A DNA stretch of 64,000 nt, taken from assembly GCF_002531825.1 (NCBI RefSeq), contig NZ_NWSX01000007.1, positions 124,001 to 188,000 of the forward strand. The letters are read 5' to 3'. The position numbers were made by a program, and so were the translations under genes. Position 1 is the stretch's first letter, and every line of letters starts with the position of its first letter. Below, in pieces: positions 25,103 to 33,401 of the stretch. The stretch comes from Rhizobium sp. J15 (GTDB lineage Bacteria; Pseudomonadota; Alphaproteobacteria; Rhizobiales; Rhizobiaceae). The notes beneath the pieces are model-generated. The model was not told the origin of the DNA and did no database searches. It was given only the letters and a program-made list of their open reading frames with translations.

Positions 25103-25441
25103 TCAGTCGCCGGAGCCGGGCTTCTCCGAGAAATATTTCTCGAACTTTCCGGTCTCGCCGTCCATTTCCTTGGCCTCGGGCAACGGATCCTTCTTGACCG
25201 TGATATTCGGCCAGATGCTCGCATATTCCGTGTTGATCTTCAGCCACTTGTCGAGGCCTGGCTCGGTATCCGGCTTGATCGCCTCGGCGGGACATTCCGG
25301 TTCGCAGACGCCGCAATCGATGCATTCGTCGGGATGGATGACGAGGAAGTTCTCGCCTTCATAGAAGCAGTCGACGGGGCAGACTTCCACGCAATCGGTG
25401 TATTTGCACTTGATGCAATTGTCGGTCACGACATAGGTCAT
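25103..25441 (-). CDS. fdxA: Ferredoxin FdxA (7Fe type)
   Basis: 112 residues. Cysteines lie at 9, 12, 17 and 21 ([14 protein letters not shown]) and at 40, 43, 46 and 50 ([12 protein letters not shown]), the pattern of Azotobacter ferredoxin I type proteins with one 3Fe-4S and one 4Fe-4S cluster. The C-terminal [14 protein letters not shown] block is also typical. It is a cytoplasmic low-potential electron carrier. The start with TGGAG upstream gives MTYVVTDNC, as in homologues; the open frame 13 codons longer is not supported. Confidence 0.95.
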   Translation of the reverse strand: MTYVVTDNCIKCKYTDCVEVCPVDCFYEGENFLVIHPDECIDCGVCEPECPAEAIKPDTEPGLDKWLKINTEYASIWPNITVKKDPLPEAKEMDGETGKFEKYFSEKPGSGD

Positions 25442-25635
25442 GAAGAACTCCAGGATTTCCACGCAGATGGGGCCGGGCAACCTGGAACGTCGCGCCTATC
25501 CCCGTGCCGGAGGAACAGCGTAGGCAGGCCTGAGAGGCAAGCACGCGTCCGGCGGGTTGTCAGTCACGTATCGGCTTTGGCGCCGGATTTCAAGGATAAA
25601 CGATCTGCAAAAGCCGCCGCCGCAGGCAGAGTTTT

Positions 25636-26040
25636 CTAATCCTCATCCGACATCAGCTTGTCGATTGCGCGTCTTTCCTTTTTGGTGGGACGGCCGCTGC
25701 CGGTCGCTCTGATCGCCTGCTCATAGGGGGTGAGGCGTTTTGCCTCACCCGGCGGCGGCGACAGGTCTTCATAGAGCAGCCGCGCCTCCTCGTAAGGCCC
25801 GCGCCGCTCGCCGGCAAGGCGTACGAGGAGAACGACGTCGCGCCGCTCCAGCGTCAGCTCGACGCGGTCTCCTGGCTTGACCATCTGGCTCGGCTGGCTG
25901 CAGCGCTCGCCGTTGATGCGCACATGGCCCGACTGCACATGGCTCTGCGCCAGCGAGCGCGACTTCACCATGCGCGTGAAGAACAGCCATTTGTCGATAC
26001 GCTGACGCGAACCGTTTGCCGGCTGTGTCTCCCCGCTCAT
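25636..26040 (-). CDS. S4-domain RNA-binding protein (Hsp15-like)
   Basis: 134 residues. The S4 domain occupies about residues 14-70 (RIDKWLFFTRMVKSRSLAQS then VRINGERCSQPSQMVKPGDR). The basic C-terminus (GRPTKKERRAIDKLM) is typical of the Hsp15/HslR group, which binds free 50S subunits carrying nascent chains after heat stress. It starts two bases after the stop of the helicase gene and is clearly co-transcribed with it. Confidence 0.87.
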   Translation of the reverse strand: MSGETQPANGSRQRIDKWLFFTRMVKSRSLAQSHVQSGHVRINGERCSQPSQMVKPGDRVELTLERRDVVLLVRLAGERRGPYEEARLLYEDLSPPPGEAKRLTPYEQAIRATGSGRPTKKERRAIDKLMSDED

Positions 26041-26042
26041 GA

Positions 26043-29000
26043 TTACTTCTTCATCTGCTCCTTGAGGGCAGCGAGCTTGGCGAAAGGCGAATCCGGATCG
26101 ATCGGCTTCTCCTTGCGCGGCGGCTTGGCCTCGAAGCGCAGCGGCTGCGAGCCGCGGTTGTTGTTGCGATCGTTGCGATCATTACGCTCGCCGCGATCCT
26201 TGCGGTCGCCACGGTCCTGCCGGTCGCCGCGCGGCTGGTCGCCCCGTGACTGGTTGTTGCGATCGCCCCTTGCCTGCTGCGGCCTGCCGCCGTCGCGACC
26301 GTCGCCGTCCTTGGCGCGGTTGTGGCGATTGTTGTCGCGGCCGTCACCGCCGCGATTGCCGTCGCCGCCGCCCGGGCGGCGATTGCGGTCGCCGCGTTCC
26401 TGGTTCTGGCCGCGCTCTTGGCCGTGACCGCCACGGCGTTCGCCATGGCCGCCGCGCGCCTGGCGCTGGTTGTCGTTGCGGCCGCCGAGACGCCACAGAA
26501 GAACAGGCTTCGGTTCGACCGGCTCGCCGGCTTCCTCAGCAGCGGATGCCTCCGCCGGAGCGGCCGTCTCAGCTGCTTCGGTGGACGCCTGGGTCTCGCT
26601 GGCCTCCGCGACCGGCGCATCGGCAGCCGCCGCCGCGTCGGTTGCGGGCGCTTCGGCAGCGGTTTCCTCCGCCGATCCGTCGGCGTCGTCGTGATCCGCC
26701 TTTTCGGCCGTCTCGTCCGCCGGCGTTTCCGCGGAGGCGGCCGGTGCGGAAGCCGCATCCTGCGTCGCAAGATGGGCAGACGCTTCTTCCGCCTTCACGG
26801 CATCGGCGCGATAACCGAGACCCTTGAGGATTTCCTCCATATCCTCGAGCGTCGCGCCGAGGATCGACAGCATCGCCGTCGTTGTCGTGAAGCGGCGGCC
26901 GTCATAGGCGCCCTCCGGACGGTTGCTCTGGCCGGGCTTCCATTGCAGCAGCGGACGGATGATGTCCGCCAGCCGTTCGAGAATATCGATGCGCACGGCG
27001 CGCTTGCCGAGGAAACGGAAGCCAGCGAGCTTGTAGAACATCCGCTCGAAGCTCGGATCGGTGACGACGGACGTGCGCCCGGCCGCAAGCACCGGAATGA
27101 GATCGCCGTAGCCCGGCTTGTCCAGGCCATCGTTCTTCAGCGCCCAGAGCAGCGTGATGAGCTCGGCCGGGGCCGGCTTCAAAAGCGCCGGAACGAAGAT
27201 GTGGTAGGCGCCGAACCGCACGCCATAGCGGCGCATCGAGGCGCGGGCCTCCTGATCCAGCGACTTCACCTCTTCCGTCACATCGCGGCGGAAGAGCACG
27301 CCGAGATTCTCGACGAGCTGGAAAGCAAGCCCCTTGGCGAGACCCTGGAGGTCCTCGGCGCGCGACAAATCGTCGAGCGGCTTCAGCACCGTGCTTATAT
27401 GATGATTGACGAAGCGCTCGATCCGGGCGGCGACGTGATCGCGGGCATTGCCCGTCAGCTGCTCGTCGGCGAGCAGAATCACCCGCGGGCGCATGACGTG
27501 ATCGCTGCCCGAAAGCCGCGCCACCGGATCGCCGAGCCAGCGGATCAGCCCATCCGAGCCGATCGCCAGATCGCTATTGCCTGCGGCATGCAAGCGGGCC
27601 GCACGGGCTTCGAATTCGAGCGCGAGCGCCTTCTGCGACGCAGCCTGAACCGCCTTGGCATCCGGTCCGTCCGTTCCCGCCACCGGCGTGAAACGGAATC
27701 CGCTCAACTGCCCTACATGATGTCCTTCAACGAAGACATCGCCATTCACACTGATTTCAGCTTCCAGCATCGCATTCTCTCTCAGGCGCTTCATGAGCAC
27801 AGATGTCCTGCGATCAACAAAGCGTTTCGTCAACCTTTCATGTAACGCATCGGACAATCGATCTTCGATTTCCCGCGTCTTTTCCTGCCAATGTGTCGGA
27901 TCGGCCAGCCAGCCGGGCCGATTCGAAACGTAGGTCCAGGTCCTTATCTGCGCGATTCGCGCCGAAAGCGTGTCAATTTCCCCATCAGTCCGATCGGAGC
28001 GATGCACCTGCTCCGCGAGAAACTGCTCGTTCACCGTGCCATAGCGCACGAGATCGGAAAAGAGGGTCGAAATAAGATCGGCATGTTGTGCCGGAGTGAT
28101 ACGCCGGTAGTCGGGCAGCGCGCAAGCCTCCCAGAGTTTTTCGACGCGCGCCGGCCTGTCGGCGAGGTCGATCACTTCAGGATAGCGCGAAAGCTGCTCG
28201 AGCGCCTGCTGATCGACCGCGGGCAGCGCCCGCGTCAGCCCCGGCACGCGCGGCCCGACCTCGAGGCTCGCCCGCAGCGACTGGATCGAGGAGAAGTCCA
28301 TCTCGGTCGTGCGCCACTGCAAGACCTTGACGTTGTCGAATTCATGCCCCTCGATGCGCTGCACCAGCTCCTCGTCGAAGGGCGAGACCTGTCCGGTGAC
28401 GCCGAAGGTGCCGTCCCGCACATGCCGGCCGGCGCGCCCGGCGATCTGGCCGAGTTCGGCCGGATTGAGATTGCGGAACTGGTAGCCGTCGAATTTCCGG
28501 TCCTGGGCGAAGGCGACGTGATCGACATCGAGGTTGAGGCCCATGCCGATCGCATCGGTCGCCACCAGATATTCGACGTCGCCCGCCTGGTAGAGCGCCA
28601 CCTGCGCATTGCGGGTGCGCGGGCTGAGCGCCCCCAGCACGACAGCCGCGCCGCCGCGCTGGCGGCGGATGAGCTCGGCGATGGCGTAGACCTCGTCGGC
28701 GGAAAAGGCGACGATGGCCGAGCGCTGCGGTAGCCGGGTGATCTTCTTCTGCCCGGCATAGAACAGATGCGAAAGCCGTGGCCGCTCGACGATCGTAATG
28801 CCGGGCAGGATCTGTTGTAGGATCGGCCGCATCGTCGCCGCGCCGAGCAGCAGCGTTTCATCACGGCCGCGAAGATGCAGGATGCGATCGGTGAAGATAT
28901 GGCCGCGCTCGAGATCGCCGGCGAGCTGCACCTCGTCGATCGCGACGAAGGCGGCTTTGGTCTCCCGCGGCATCGCCTCGACCGTGCAGACCGAAAAACG

Positions 29001-29240
29001 CGCATTGGGCGGCGAAATTTTTTCTTCGCCGGTGACCAGCGCCACGTTCTGCACGCCGACCTTCTCCACCACCCGCGTATAGACCTCGCGCGCCAGCAGC
29101 CGGAGCGGCAGACCGATCACGCCGGTTCCGTGCGCAACCATGCGCTCGATGGCATAATGGGTCTTGCCGGTATTGGTCGGTCCGAGCACGGCGGTCACAC
29201 CGCGCCCGCTCAGAATCATCGGCTGCGAAGTCAGAGTCAT
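26043..29240 (-). CDS. Suv3-like DExH helicase with acidic and RG/DRN-rich disordered tail
   Basis: About 1065 residues. Helicase motifs: Walker A GPTNTGKTH (Lys 26), DExH-type box AIDEVQL, motif III GAATMRP, C-terminal QIAGRAGRH with ATDAIGMGLNL. The order resembles mitochondrial Suv3 RNA helicases and the rhizobial helicase-related proteins next to fdxA. From about residue 830 the chain becomes Ala/Glu-rich, then for some 110 residues Arg/Gly/Asp/Asn-rich (ERRGGHGQERGQNQERGDRN and similar), and closes with a conserved DSPFAKLAALKEQ. The basic part should bind RNA or the degradosome. ATG 29240 is chosen; M8 (29219) is possible. Confidence 0.85.
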   Translation of the reverse strand: MTLTSQPMILSGRGVTAVLGPTNTGKTHYAIERMVAHGTGVIGLPLRLLAREVYTRVVEKVGVQNVALVTGEEKISPPNARFSVCTVEAMPRETKAAFVAIDEVQLAGDLERGHIFTDRILHLRGRDETLLLGAATMRPILQQILPGITIVERPRLSHLFYAGQKKITRLPQRSAIVAFSADEVYAIAELIRRQRGGAAVVLGALSPRTRNAQVALYQAGDVEYLVATDAIGMGLNLDVDHVAFAQDRKFDGYQFRNLNPAELGQIAGRAGRHVRDGTFGVTGQVSPFDEELVQRIEGHEFDNVKVLQWRTTEMDFSSIQSLRASLEVGPRVPGLTRALPAVDQQALEQLSRYPEVIDLADRPARVEKLWEACALPDYRRITPAQHADLISTLFSDLVRYGTVNEQFLAEQVHRSDRTDGEIDTLSARIAQIRTWTYVSNRPGWLADPTHWQEKTREIEDRLSDALHERLTKRFVDRRTSVLMKRLRENAMLEAEISVNGDVFVEGHHVGQLSGFRFTPVAGTDGPDAKAVQAASQKALALEFEARAARLHAAGNSDLAIGSDGLIRWLGDPVARLSGSDHVMRPRVILLADEQLTGNARDHVAARIERFVNHHISTVLKPLDDLSRAEDLQGLAKGLAFQLVENLGVLFRRDVTEEVKSLDQEARASMRRYGVRFGAYHIFVPALLKPAPAELITLLWALKNDGLDKPGYGDLIPVLAAGRTSVVTDPSFERMFYKLAGFRFLGKRAVRIDILERLADIIRPLLQWKPGQSNRPEGAYDGRRFTTTTAMLSILGATLEDMEEILKGLGYRADAVKAEEASAHLATQDAASAPAASAETPADETAEKADHDDADGSAEETAAEAPATDAAAAADAPVAEASETQASTEAAETAAPAEASAAEEAGEPVEPKPVLLWRLGGRNDNQRQARGGHGERRGGHGQERGQNQERGDRNRRPGGGDGNRGGDGRDNNRHNRAKDGDGRDGGRPQQARGDRNNQSRGDQPRGDRQDRGDRKDRGERNDRNDRNNNRGSQPLRFEAKPPRKEKPIDPDSPFAKLAALKEQMKK

Positions 29241-29416
29241 CGGTCCATGCAAAACGAGGCGGGCAGCCCCAGGAAAATCTTGCTCCCCGGATGGAAGCAC
29301 AGAACACATGGACAGCCGCCGCCGCAAACGCAAGGGAAGATTTCAAAATGCCGATGGGAATTACGACCTTTGCGAGTCATCCGGAACGTTCGAAGTCATG
29401 ATTCGGAACACCCTGA

Positions 29417-30030
29417 GAACGAATCAGCGACGAATCGCTGACTCTCGCTGATTCAGCTTTTGTTCACGACTAAGTATTGATTTTGAATCACTTTTTCCCA
29501 CTAGATGCTGAATCGCGAGACTCGCGCTCATCGGCATTTTCGCCACCGCGATCGACGATTTCCGGGCAAACGCCGGCAATCGGAAATTGCGCCCGAAATT
29601 AACGTCTCGACCAAAGCCGGAACGAATCGGAGACGAATCGCCGACCGCACCGTTTTCGCCTTTCGTTCACGGCCATATCTGGTGGCCGGGTCCGGCTGGA
29701 GCGCTAGATGCGGATCGTGGGAAAATCGTCTCGCCCCGCATCTGCGCACCGGCATTAATCTTTTCAGGGCCGGATTCAGAAGGCGTTAGGCCGAACCGGC
29801 CGATATCGACGTACTGATCAAAAACGGAACGAATCGCTGACGAATCGGCGACATCGGGACTTTCTTCCTTTGTTCACCGCAACATATTGTATTTAAACGT
29901 CTTTTTAACCATATGAATGGGTTTTCGAGATAACGGGAGCTGGAACCCGCCACATTTACTGGCTTAACCGGGAACAAAAATCGCCAATACGTGTTTTCAA
30001 TCCATCCAAATTGCGGATGAAATGAAGGAA
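29417..30030. repeat. Three diverged tandem copies of a roughly 205-base unit with clustered GANTC sites
   Basis: A 51-base core, GAACGAATC-NNN-GACGAATCG-NN-GAC ... GTTCAC, starts at 29417, 29620 and 29827 and has exactly the same length in all three. CTAGATG occurs 84 bases after the start of copies 1 and 2 (29501, 29704), and copy 3 has a related ATATGAATG at the same offset, so the whole unit is repeated. Fourteen GANTC sites fall between 29374 and 29846. No frame is convincing on either strand. This is the largest gene-free stretch of the window (29241-30037). Confidence 0.85.
29971..29995 (+). promoter_or_regulatory. Candidate EcfG-type promoter for the DUF3309 gene
   Basis: GGAAC (29971-29975), 16 bases, TGTT (29992-29995): one mismatch to GGAAC-N16-CGTT. 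A start near 30002 would leave a 36-base leader before the ATG at 30038. Confidence 0.45.
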
Positions 30031-30037
30031 ACACACC

Positions 30038-30193
30038 ATGCTTGGCACGATACTTCTTATTATCCTCATTCTGCTCCTGATCGGAGCCTTGCCGAATTGG
30101 GGTTACAGCCGTGGCTGGGGCTATGGACCTTCTGGCGGTTTGGGGCTAGTTCTCGTGATTATCATTATCCTTGTACTAATGGGCCGCATCTAA
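30038..30193 (+). CDS. DUF3309 family small membrane protein
   Basis: 51 residues: MLGTILLIILILLLIGALPN, a central WGYSRGWGYGPSGG loop and a second hydrophobic segment ending LVLMGRI. This is the DUF3309 pattern of two membrane helices joined by a Trp/Gly-rich loop. AAGGA lies about ten bases before the ATG. The function of the family is unknown; an EcfG-like promoter upstream suggests stress induction. The small lipoprotein gene follows 27 bases later. Confidence 0.85.
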   Translation: MLGTILLIILILLLIGALPNWGYSRGWGYGPSGGLGLVLVIIIILVLMGRI

Positions 30194-30220
30194 GGCCCAC
30201 CTAACCTGGGGAGTTACGAC

Positions 30221-30481
30221 ATGATGAAGAAGATCGTTCTTATTGGCGCACTCGTCGGCGCTTTGGCATCCTGCACGGCGACCGAGCAAGGCACGGCGAT
30301 CGGCGCCGGCACCGGCGCGGTCATCGGTGGCGCCGTCACCAACAGCTGGGGTGGTGCCGCAGTCGGCGCCGTTGCCGGCGGTCTGACCGGCGCCCTCATC
30401 GGCCAGTCGGTCGAACGCCGCGGCTACTGCATCTATCGCGACCGCTACGGCCGCCGCTACGAGGCCCGTTGCCGCTACTGA
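30221..30481 (+). CDS. Glycine-zipper outer-membrane lipoprotein (SlyB/17 kDa antigen-like)
   Basis: 86 residues. Lipobox LASC at residues 15-18 follows a short signal. The mature part is a glycine zipper (AIGAGTGAVIGGAVTNSWGG then AAVGAVAGGLTGALIG) that forms a membrane hairpin, and the end is Arg/Tyr/Cys-rich (YCIYRDRYGRRYEARCRY). Such lipoproteins sit in the outer membrane and often respond to envelope stress. GGGGAG precedes the ATG; a strong terminator follows. Confidence 0.85.
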   Translation: MMKKIVLIGALVGALASCTATEQGTAIGAGTGAVIGGAVTNSWGGAAVGAVAGGLTGALIGQSVERRGYCIYRDRYGRRYEARCRY

Positions 30482-30505
30482 TCGGCAAAAGCATATCGGA
30501 CTCCC

Positions 30506-30535
30506 AACGGGCGCTTCTGCGCCCGTTTTTCTTTG
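30506..30535 (+). terminator. Rho-independent terminator after the glycine-zipper gene
   Basis: AACGGGCGC-TTCT-GCGCCCGTT followed by TTTCTTT. Confidence 0.95.
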
Positions 30536-30690
30536 CCGGTCGCCCCGTCAACATGACGTTGACGATCGGTCGCAAAAGTCAAACCTACCCCTGGTCACGA
30601 AGCGGGCACATATTCCTTCATAAGCACAAGGGTAGGCAGAAGGCCGCCCGGGGCAGCCGAACTGCCCACGCCTTTGAAAGGAATGCTTCC

Positions 30691-30846
30691 ATGGCCCAGA
30701 TTTTTCTGAATTCCGCCGTCGCCGTTCTCATCGCATCGGCTTTCCTGACAACCGCGATCTCGGCTCTTCGCGGCGAAGATCGCTCGTTGCGGAAAGTGCC
30801 GGTCAAAGTGCGCGCGCAGCGTCATCAGACGGGCCGCCGCTCTTAG
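30691..30846 (+). CDS. Small hypothetical protein, one membrane segment
   Basis: 51 residues: one N-terminal hydrophobic segment (FLNSAVAVLIASAFLTTAIS) and a basic C-terminal tail (RKVPVKVRAQRHQTGRRS). GAAAGGA lies about ten bases before the ATG. A longer frame in phase continues upstream to 30469 but crosses the terminator and the previous gene. No family recognised. The first residues could be a signal peptide or membrane anchor with the tail in the cytoplasm. A repeat element begins at its stop codon. Confidence 0.55.
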   Translation: MAQIFLNSAVAVLIASAFLTTAISALRGEDRSLRKVPVKVRAQRHQTGRRS

Positions 30847-30955
30847 AACAGGATGATTTTAGGCGGTTGGCCTAAAATCTGAATTCTGTTCTCAATTAAA
30901 GAGTTAGAGCATGATGTCGTCCGAAAACCTCTCACACTTTTCGGCATCATGCTCT
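30846..30955. repeat. RIME-like double palindrome
   Basis: First hairpin: GAACAG ... GATTTTAGGC / GCCTAAAATC ... CTGTTC (30846-30892). Second: AGAGCATGATG ... CCGAAAA / TTTTCGG ... CATCATGCTCT (30906-30955). The layout of two neighbouring palindromes matches the elements at 7409 and 40485, though the bases differ. Confidence 0.75.
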
Positions 30956-31071
30956 AGGTTTTGTGAAAACAGCGATCCGAGGCCACAGCATCGCCGACAC
31001 TGGCATCTGCTCGGCAGATCGGCTTGAGCACGGCAGCGTCCCAAGCCGGCAATATGCAAAAGAAAACTAAC

Positions 31072-31151
31072 GTCATCCTCGGCCTAATTGTAAAGCCGAG
31101 GACCTGTTGTATATCGAACCTAGCCGAAGCTCGGCACAGGCCGAGCATGAC
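31072..31151. repeat. Intergenic mosaic palindrome
   Basis: GTCATCCTCGGCCT (31072-31085) pairs with AGGCCGAGCATGAC (31138-31151), 13 of 14 bases, and smaller dyads (CCTCGGC / GCCGAGG) lie within. I recall related ATGAC-CTCGG palindromes scattered in Rhizobium intergenic DNA. Nothing else is seen between 30956 and 31179. Confidence 0.65.
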
Positions 31152-31179
31152 AAGAGAGGCTTTCTAAGCCCATCTTGCG

Positions 31180-31905
31180 TTAGACGAAGAACTGCCCGCC
31201 ATTGGCCGTCAGCGTCGAGCCGGTGATGAAGCCGGCATCGTCGGAAGCGAGGAAGGTGACGCAGCGCGCGATTTCCTCAGGCTCGCCGAGACGGCCGACG
31301 GGAATCTGCGGGATGATGCGCTCGTTCAGCACCTTCTCCGGCACGGCAAGCACCATCTCGGTCCCGATGTAACCCGGGCAAATGGCGTTGACGGTGATGT
31401 TCTTCGCCGCCCCTTCTTGGGCGAGCGCCTTGGTGAAGCCGAGATCGCCAGCCTTGGCGGCGGAATAATTCGCCTGACCCATCTGGCCCTTCTGGCCGTT
31501 GATCGACGAGATGTTGATGATGCGGCCGAAACTGCGGTCGCGCATGCCGGTCCACACCTGATGCGTCATGTTGAACAGGCCGGTGAGGTTGGTGTTGATC
31601 ACCTCATGCCACTGCTGCGGCGTCATCTTGTGGAACATTGCATCACGGGTGATGCCGGCATTGTTAACGAGGATTTCGACCGGGCCGATCTCGCTTTCGA
31701 CCTTGGCGATGCCCTCGCCGCAGGCGGCGTAATCCGAAACATCCCATTTGAAGACCGGCACGCCGGTGGCCTCGTGGAAGGCTCTGGCTTTCTCGTCGTT
31801 GCCGGCATAGTTGGCGGCAACCCTGTATCCGGCGTTTTTCAACGCCACGGATATTGCCGCACCGATGCCGCGTGTACCCCCGGTGACCACTGCCACTCTG
31901 CTCAT
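31180..31905 (-). CDS. phaB: Acetoacetyl-CoA reductase
   Basis: 241 residues of the short-chain dehydrogenase family. NADPH site: VVTGGTRGIGAAISVALKNA near the N-terminus; catalytic Ser-Tyr-Lys in NISSINGQKGQMGQANYSAA-K. The NNAGITRDAMFHKM and PGYIGTEMV segments are typical of PhaB. It reduces acetoacetyl-CoA to (R)-3-hydroxybutyryl-CoA for polyhydroxybutyrate. It follows phaA by 72 bases on the same strand, and PhaR is encoded divergently from phaA. Confidence 0.95.
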   Translation of the reverse strand: MSRVAVVTGGTRGIGAAISVALKNAGYRVAANYAGNDEKARAFHEATGVPVFKWDVSDYAACGEGIAKVESEIGPVEILVNNAGITRDAMFHKMTPQQWHEVINTNLTGLFNMTHQVWTGMRDRSFGRIINISSINGQKGQMGQANYSAAKAGDLGFTKALAQEGAAKNITVNAICPGYIGTEMVLAVPEKVLNERIIPQIPVGRLGEPEEIARCVTFLASDDAGFITGSTLTANGGQFFV

Positions 31906-31977
31906 GTTCCGCTCCCTATCCTTGTTCTATGCCCGCCTCCCGGAGGGCTTTTCAATCAATGACGGATCGTATGCTAT

Positions 31978-33159
31978 TTAAAGTGCTTCGAAGCACATGG
32001 CGACACCCATGCCGCCACCGATGCAAAGCGTGGCAAGGCCCTTCTTCGCGCCGCGGCGCTTCATTTCGAACAGCAGCGTGTTGAGAACGCGTGCGCCGGA
32101 AGCGCCGATCGGATGGCCGATCGCGATCGCTCCGCCGTTGACGTTGACGATCGAGGGATCCCAGCCGAGATCCTTGGTGACGGCGCAGGCCTGCGCCGCG
32201 AAGGCCTCGTTGGCCTCGACGAGATCGAGGTCGCCGACCGACCAGCCGGCCTTTTCGAGCGCCTTGCGCGAAGCCGGGATCGGGCCGGTCCCCATGATCG
32301 AAGGATCGACGCCGGCCGTCGCCCAGGAGACGATGCGGGCGAGCGGCTGGATGCCGCGGCGCACCGCTTCGGCTTCGCTCATCAGCACTGCGGCGGCGGC
32401 ACCGTCATTGAGACCGGAGGCATTGGCGGCTGTCACCGTGCCTTCCTTGTCGAAGGCTGGACGCAGCTTGCCCATCGCCTCCAGCGTGGCGCCGTGGCGG
32501 ATATATTCGTCGGCATCGACCGTCACATCGCCCTTTCGCGTCTGGATGATGTAGGGAATGATTTCGCCCTTGAAGCGGCCGGCCTTCTGCGCCGCCTCCG
32601 CCTTGTTCTGCGAGGCGACGGCGAACTGATCCTGCTCGTCGCGCGACAGCTGCCACTGGCGCGCGATATTCTCGGCGGTGATGCCCATGTGATAGCCGTG
32701 GAAAGCGTCGGTCAGGCCGTCCTTGATCATCGTGTCGACCATCTTCGCGTCGCCCATCTTGACGCCGCCGCGCAGGTGCATGGCATGCGGCGCCATCGAC
32801 ATGGATTCTTGGCCGCCGGCAACGATGATCTTGGCGTCGCCGGTGGCGATCTGCTGCATGCCGAGCGCGACGGCGCGCAGGCCCGAGCCGCAGAGCTGAT
32901 TGACGCCCCAGGCCGTCGCTTCCTTCGGAATGCCGGCCTTCATCGCGGCTTGACGGGCGGGGTTCTGGCCCTCGCCGGCGGCAAGCACCTGACCGAGGAT
33001 GACCTCATCGACTTCGCCGGCATCGACGCCGGCGCGCTCGAGCGCACCCTTGATCGCGGCCGCGCCGAGTTCGTGTGCAGGGACCGTTGCGAAAGCGCCG
33101 TTGAACGAACCGACGGCGGTCCGGCCTGCGCTGGCGATGACGATGGATGAATTGCTCAT
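31978..33159 (-). CDS. phaA: Acetyl-CoA acetyltransferase (beta-ketothiolase)
   Basis: 393 residues. The acylated cysteine is in [20 protein letters not shown], the second catalytic region is [18 protein letters not shown], and the terminal [10 protein letters not shown] cysteine completes the thiolase site. It joins two acetyl-CoA to acetoacetyl-CoA, the first step of polyhydroxybutyrate synthesis. ATG 33159 has GAGGAG upstream; a 17-codon longer frame is unsupported. Confidence 0.96.
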   Translation of the reverse strand: MSNSSIVIASAGRTAVGSFNGAFATVPAHELGAAAIKGALERAGVDAGEVDEVILGQVLAAGEGQNPARQAAMKAGIPKEATAWGVNQLCGSGLRAVALGMQQIATGDAKIIVAGGQESMSMAPHAMHLRGGVKMGDAKMVDTMIKDGLTDAFHGYHMGITAENIARQWQLSRDEQDQFAVASQNKAEAAQKAGRFKGEIIPYIIQTRKGDVTVDADEYIRHGATLEAMGKLRPAFDKEGTVTAANASGLNDGAAAAVLMSEAEAVRRGIQPLARIVSWATAGVDPSIMGTGPIPASRKALEKAGWSVGDLDLVEANEAFAAQACAVTKDLGWDPSIVNVNGGAIAIGHPIGASGARVLNTLLFEMKRRGAKKGLATLCIGGGMGVAMCFEAL

Positions 33160-33304
33160 GGGGAGGCTCCTCGCTTTTTTCGTCCCACTTACATAAGTGG
33201 AAACTGGCAAAGCTTTGAGCGCAAGTCAAACGCGAACACCGGCCGCCGGCATTTTTCGGCGGCACGCCCGCCGAAGCCGATTCATCTGGTCTGTTAAAGG
33301 TTTG

Positions 33305-33315
33305 CCGCAACGCAC
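33305..33315. promoter_or_regulatory. Possible PhaR site between phaA and phaR
   Basis: On the minus strand GTGCGTTGCGG has the TGC-RNY-GC core I recall for alphaproteobacterial PhaR sites, but the flanks differ. Only a weak candidate. Confidence 0.25.
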
Positions 33316-33401
33316 AAAGAGATTGTCACCGGCCTTCTTTTACGTTTACAGTCTGAGGTGGAGGAACATCCATAAATCAGACGGGGGTTCAGGAGACTGA
33401 T

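Noticed and set aside
29417..29880. Tandem AbcR-type small RNAs
   Set aside because: No terminator with a T-run ends any copy, and no AbcR CU-rich motif was seen.
29417..30030. Replication origin or CRISPR array in the repeat region
   Set aside because: No DnaA boxes (TTATCCACA) or rep gene nearby, and there are only three units with diverged spacers and no cas genes.
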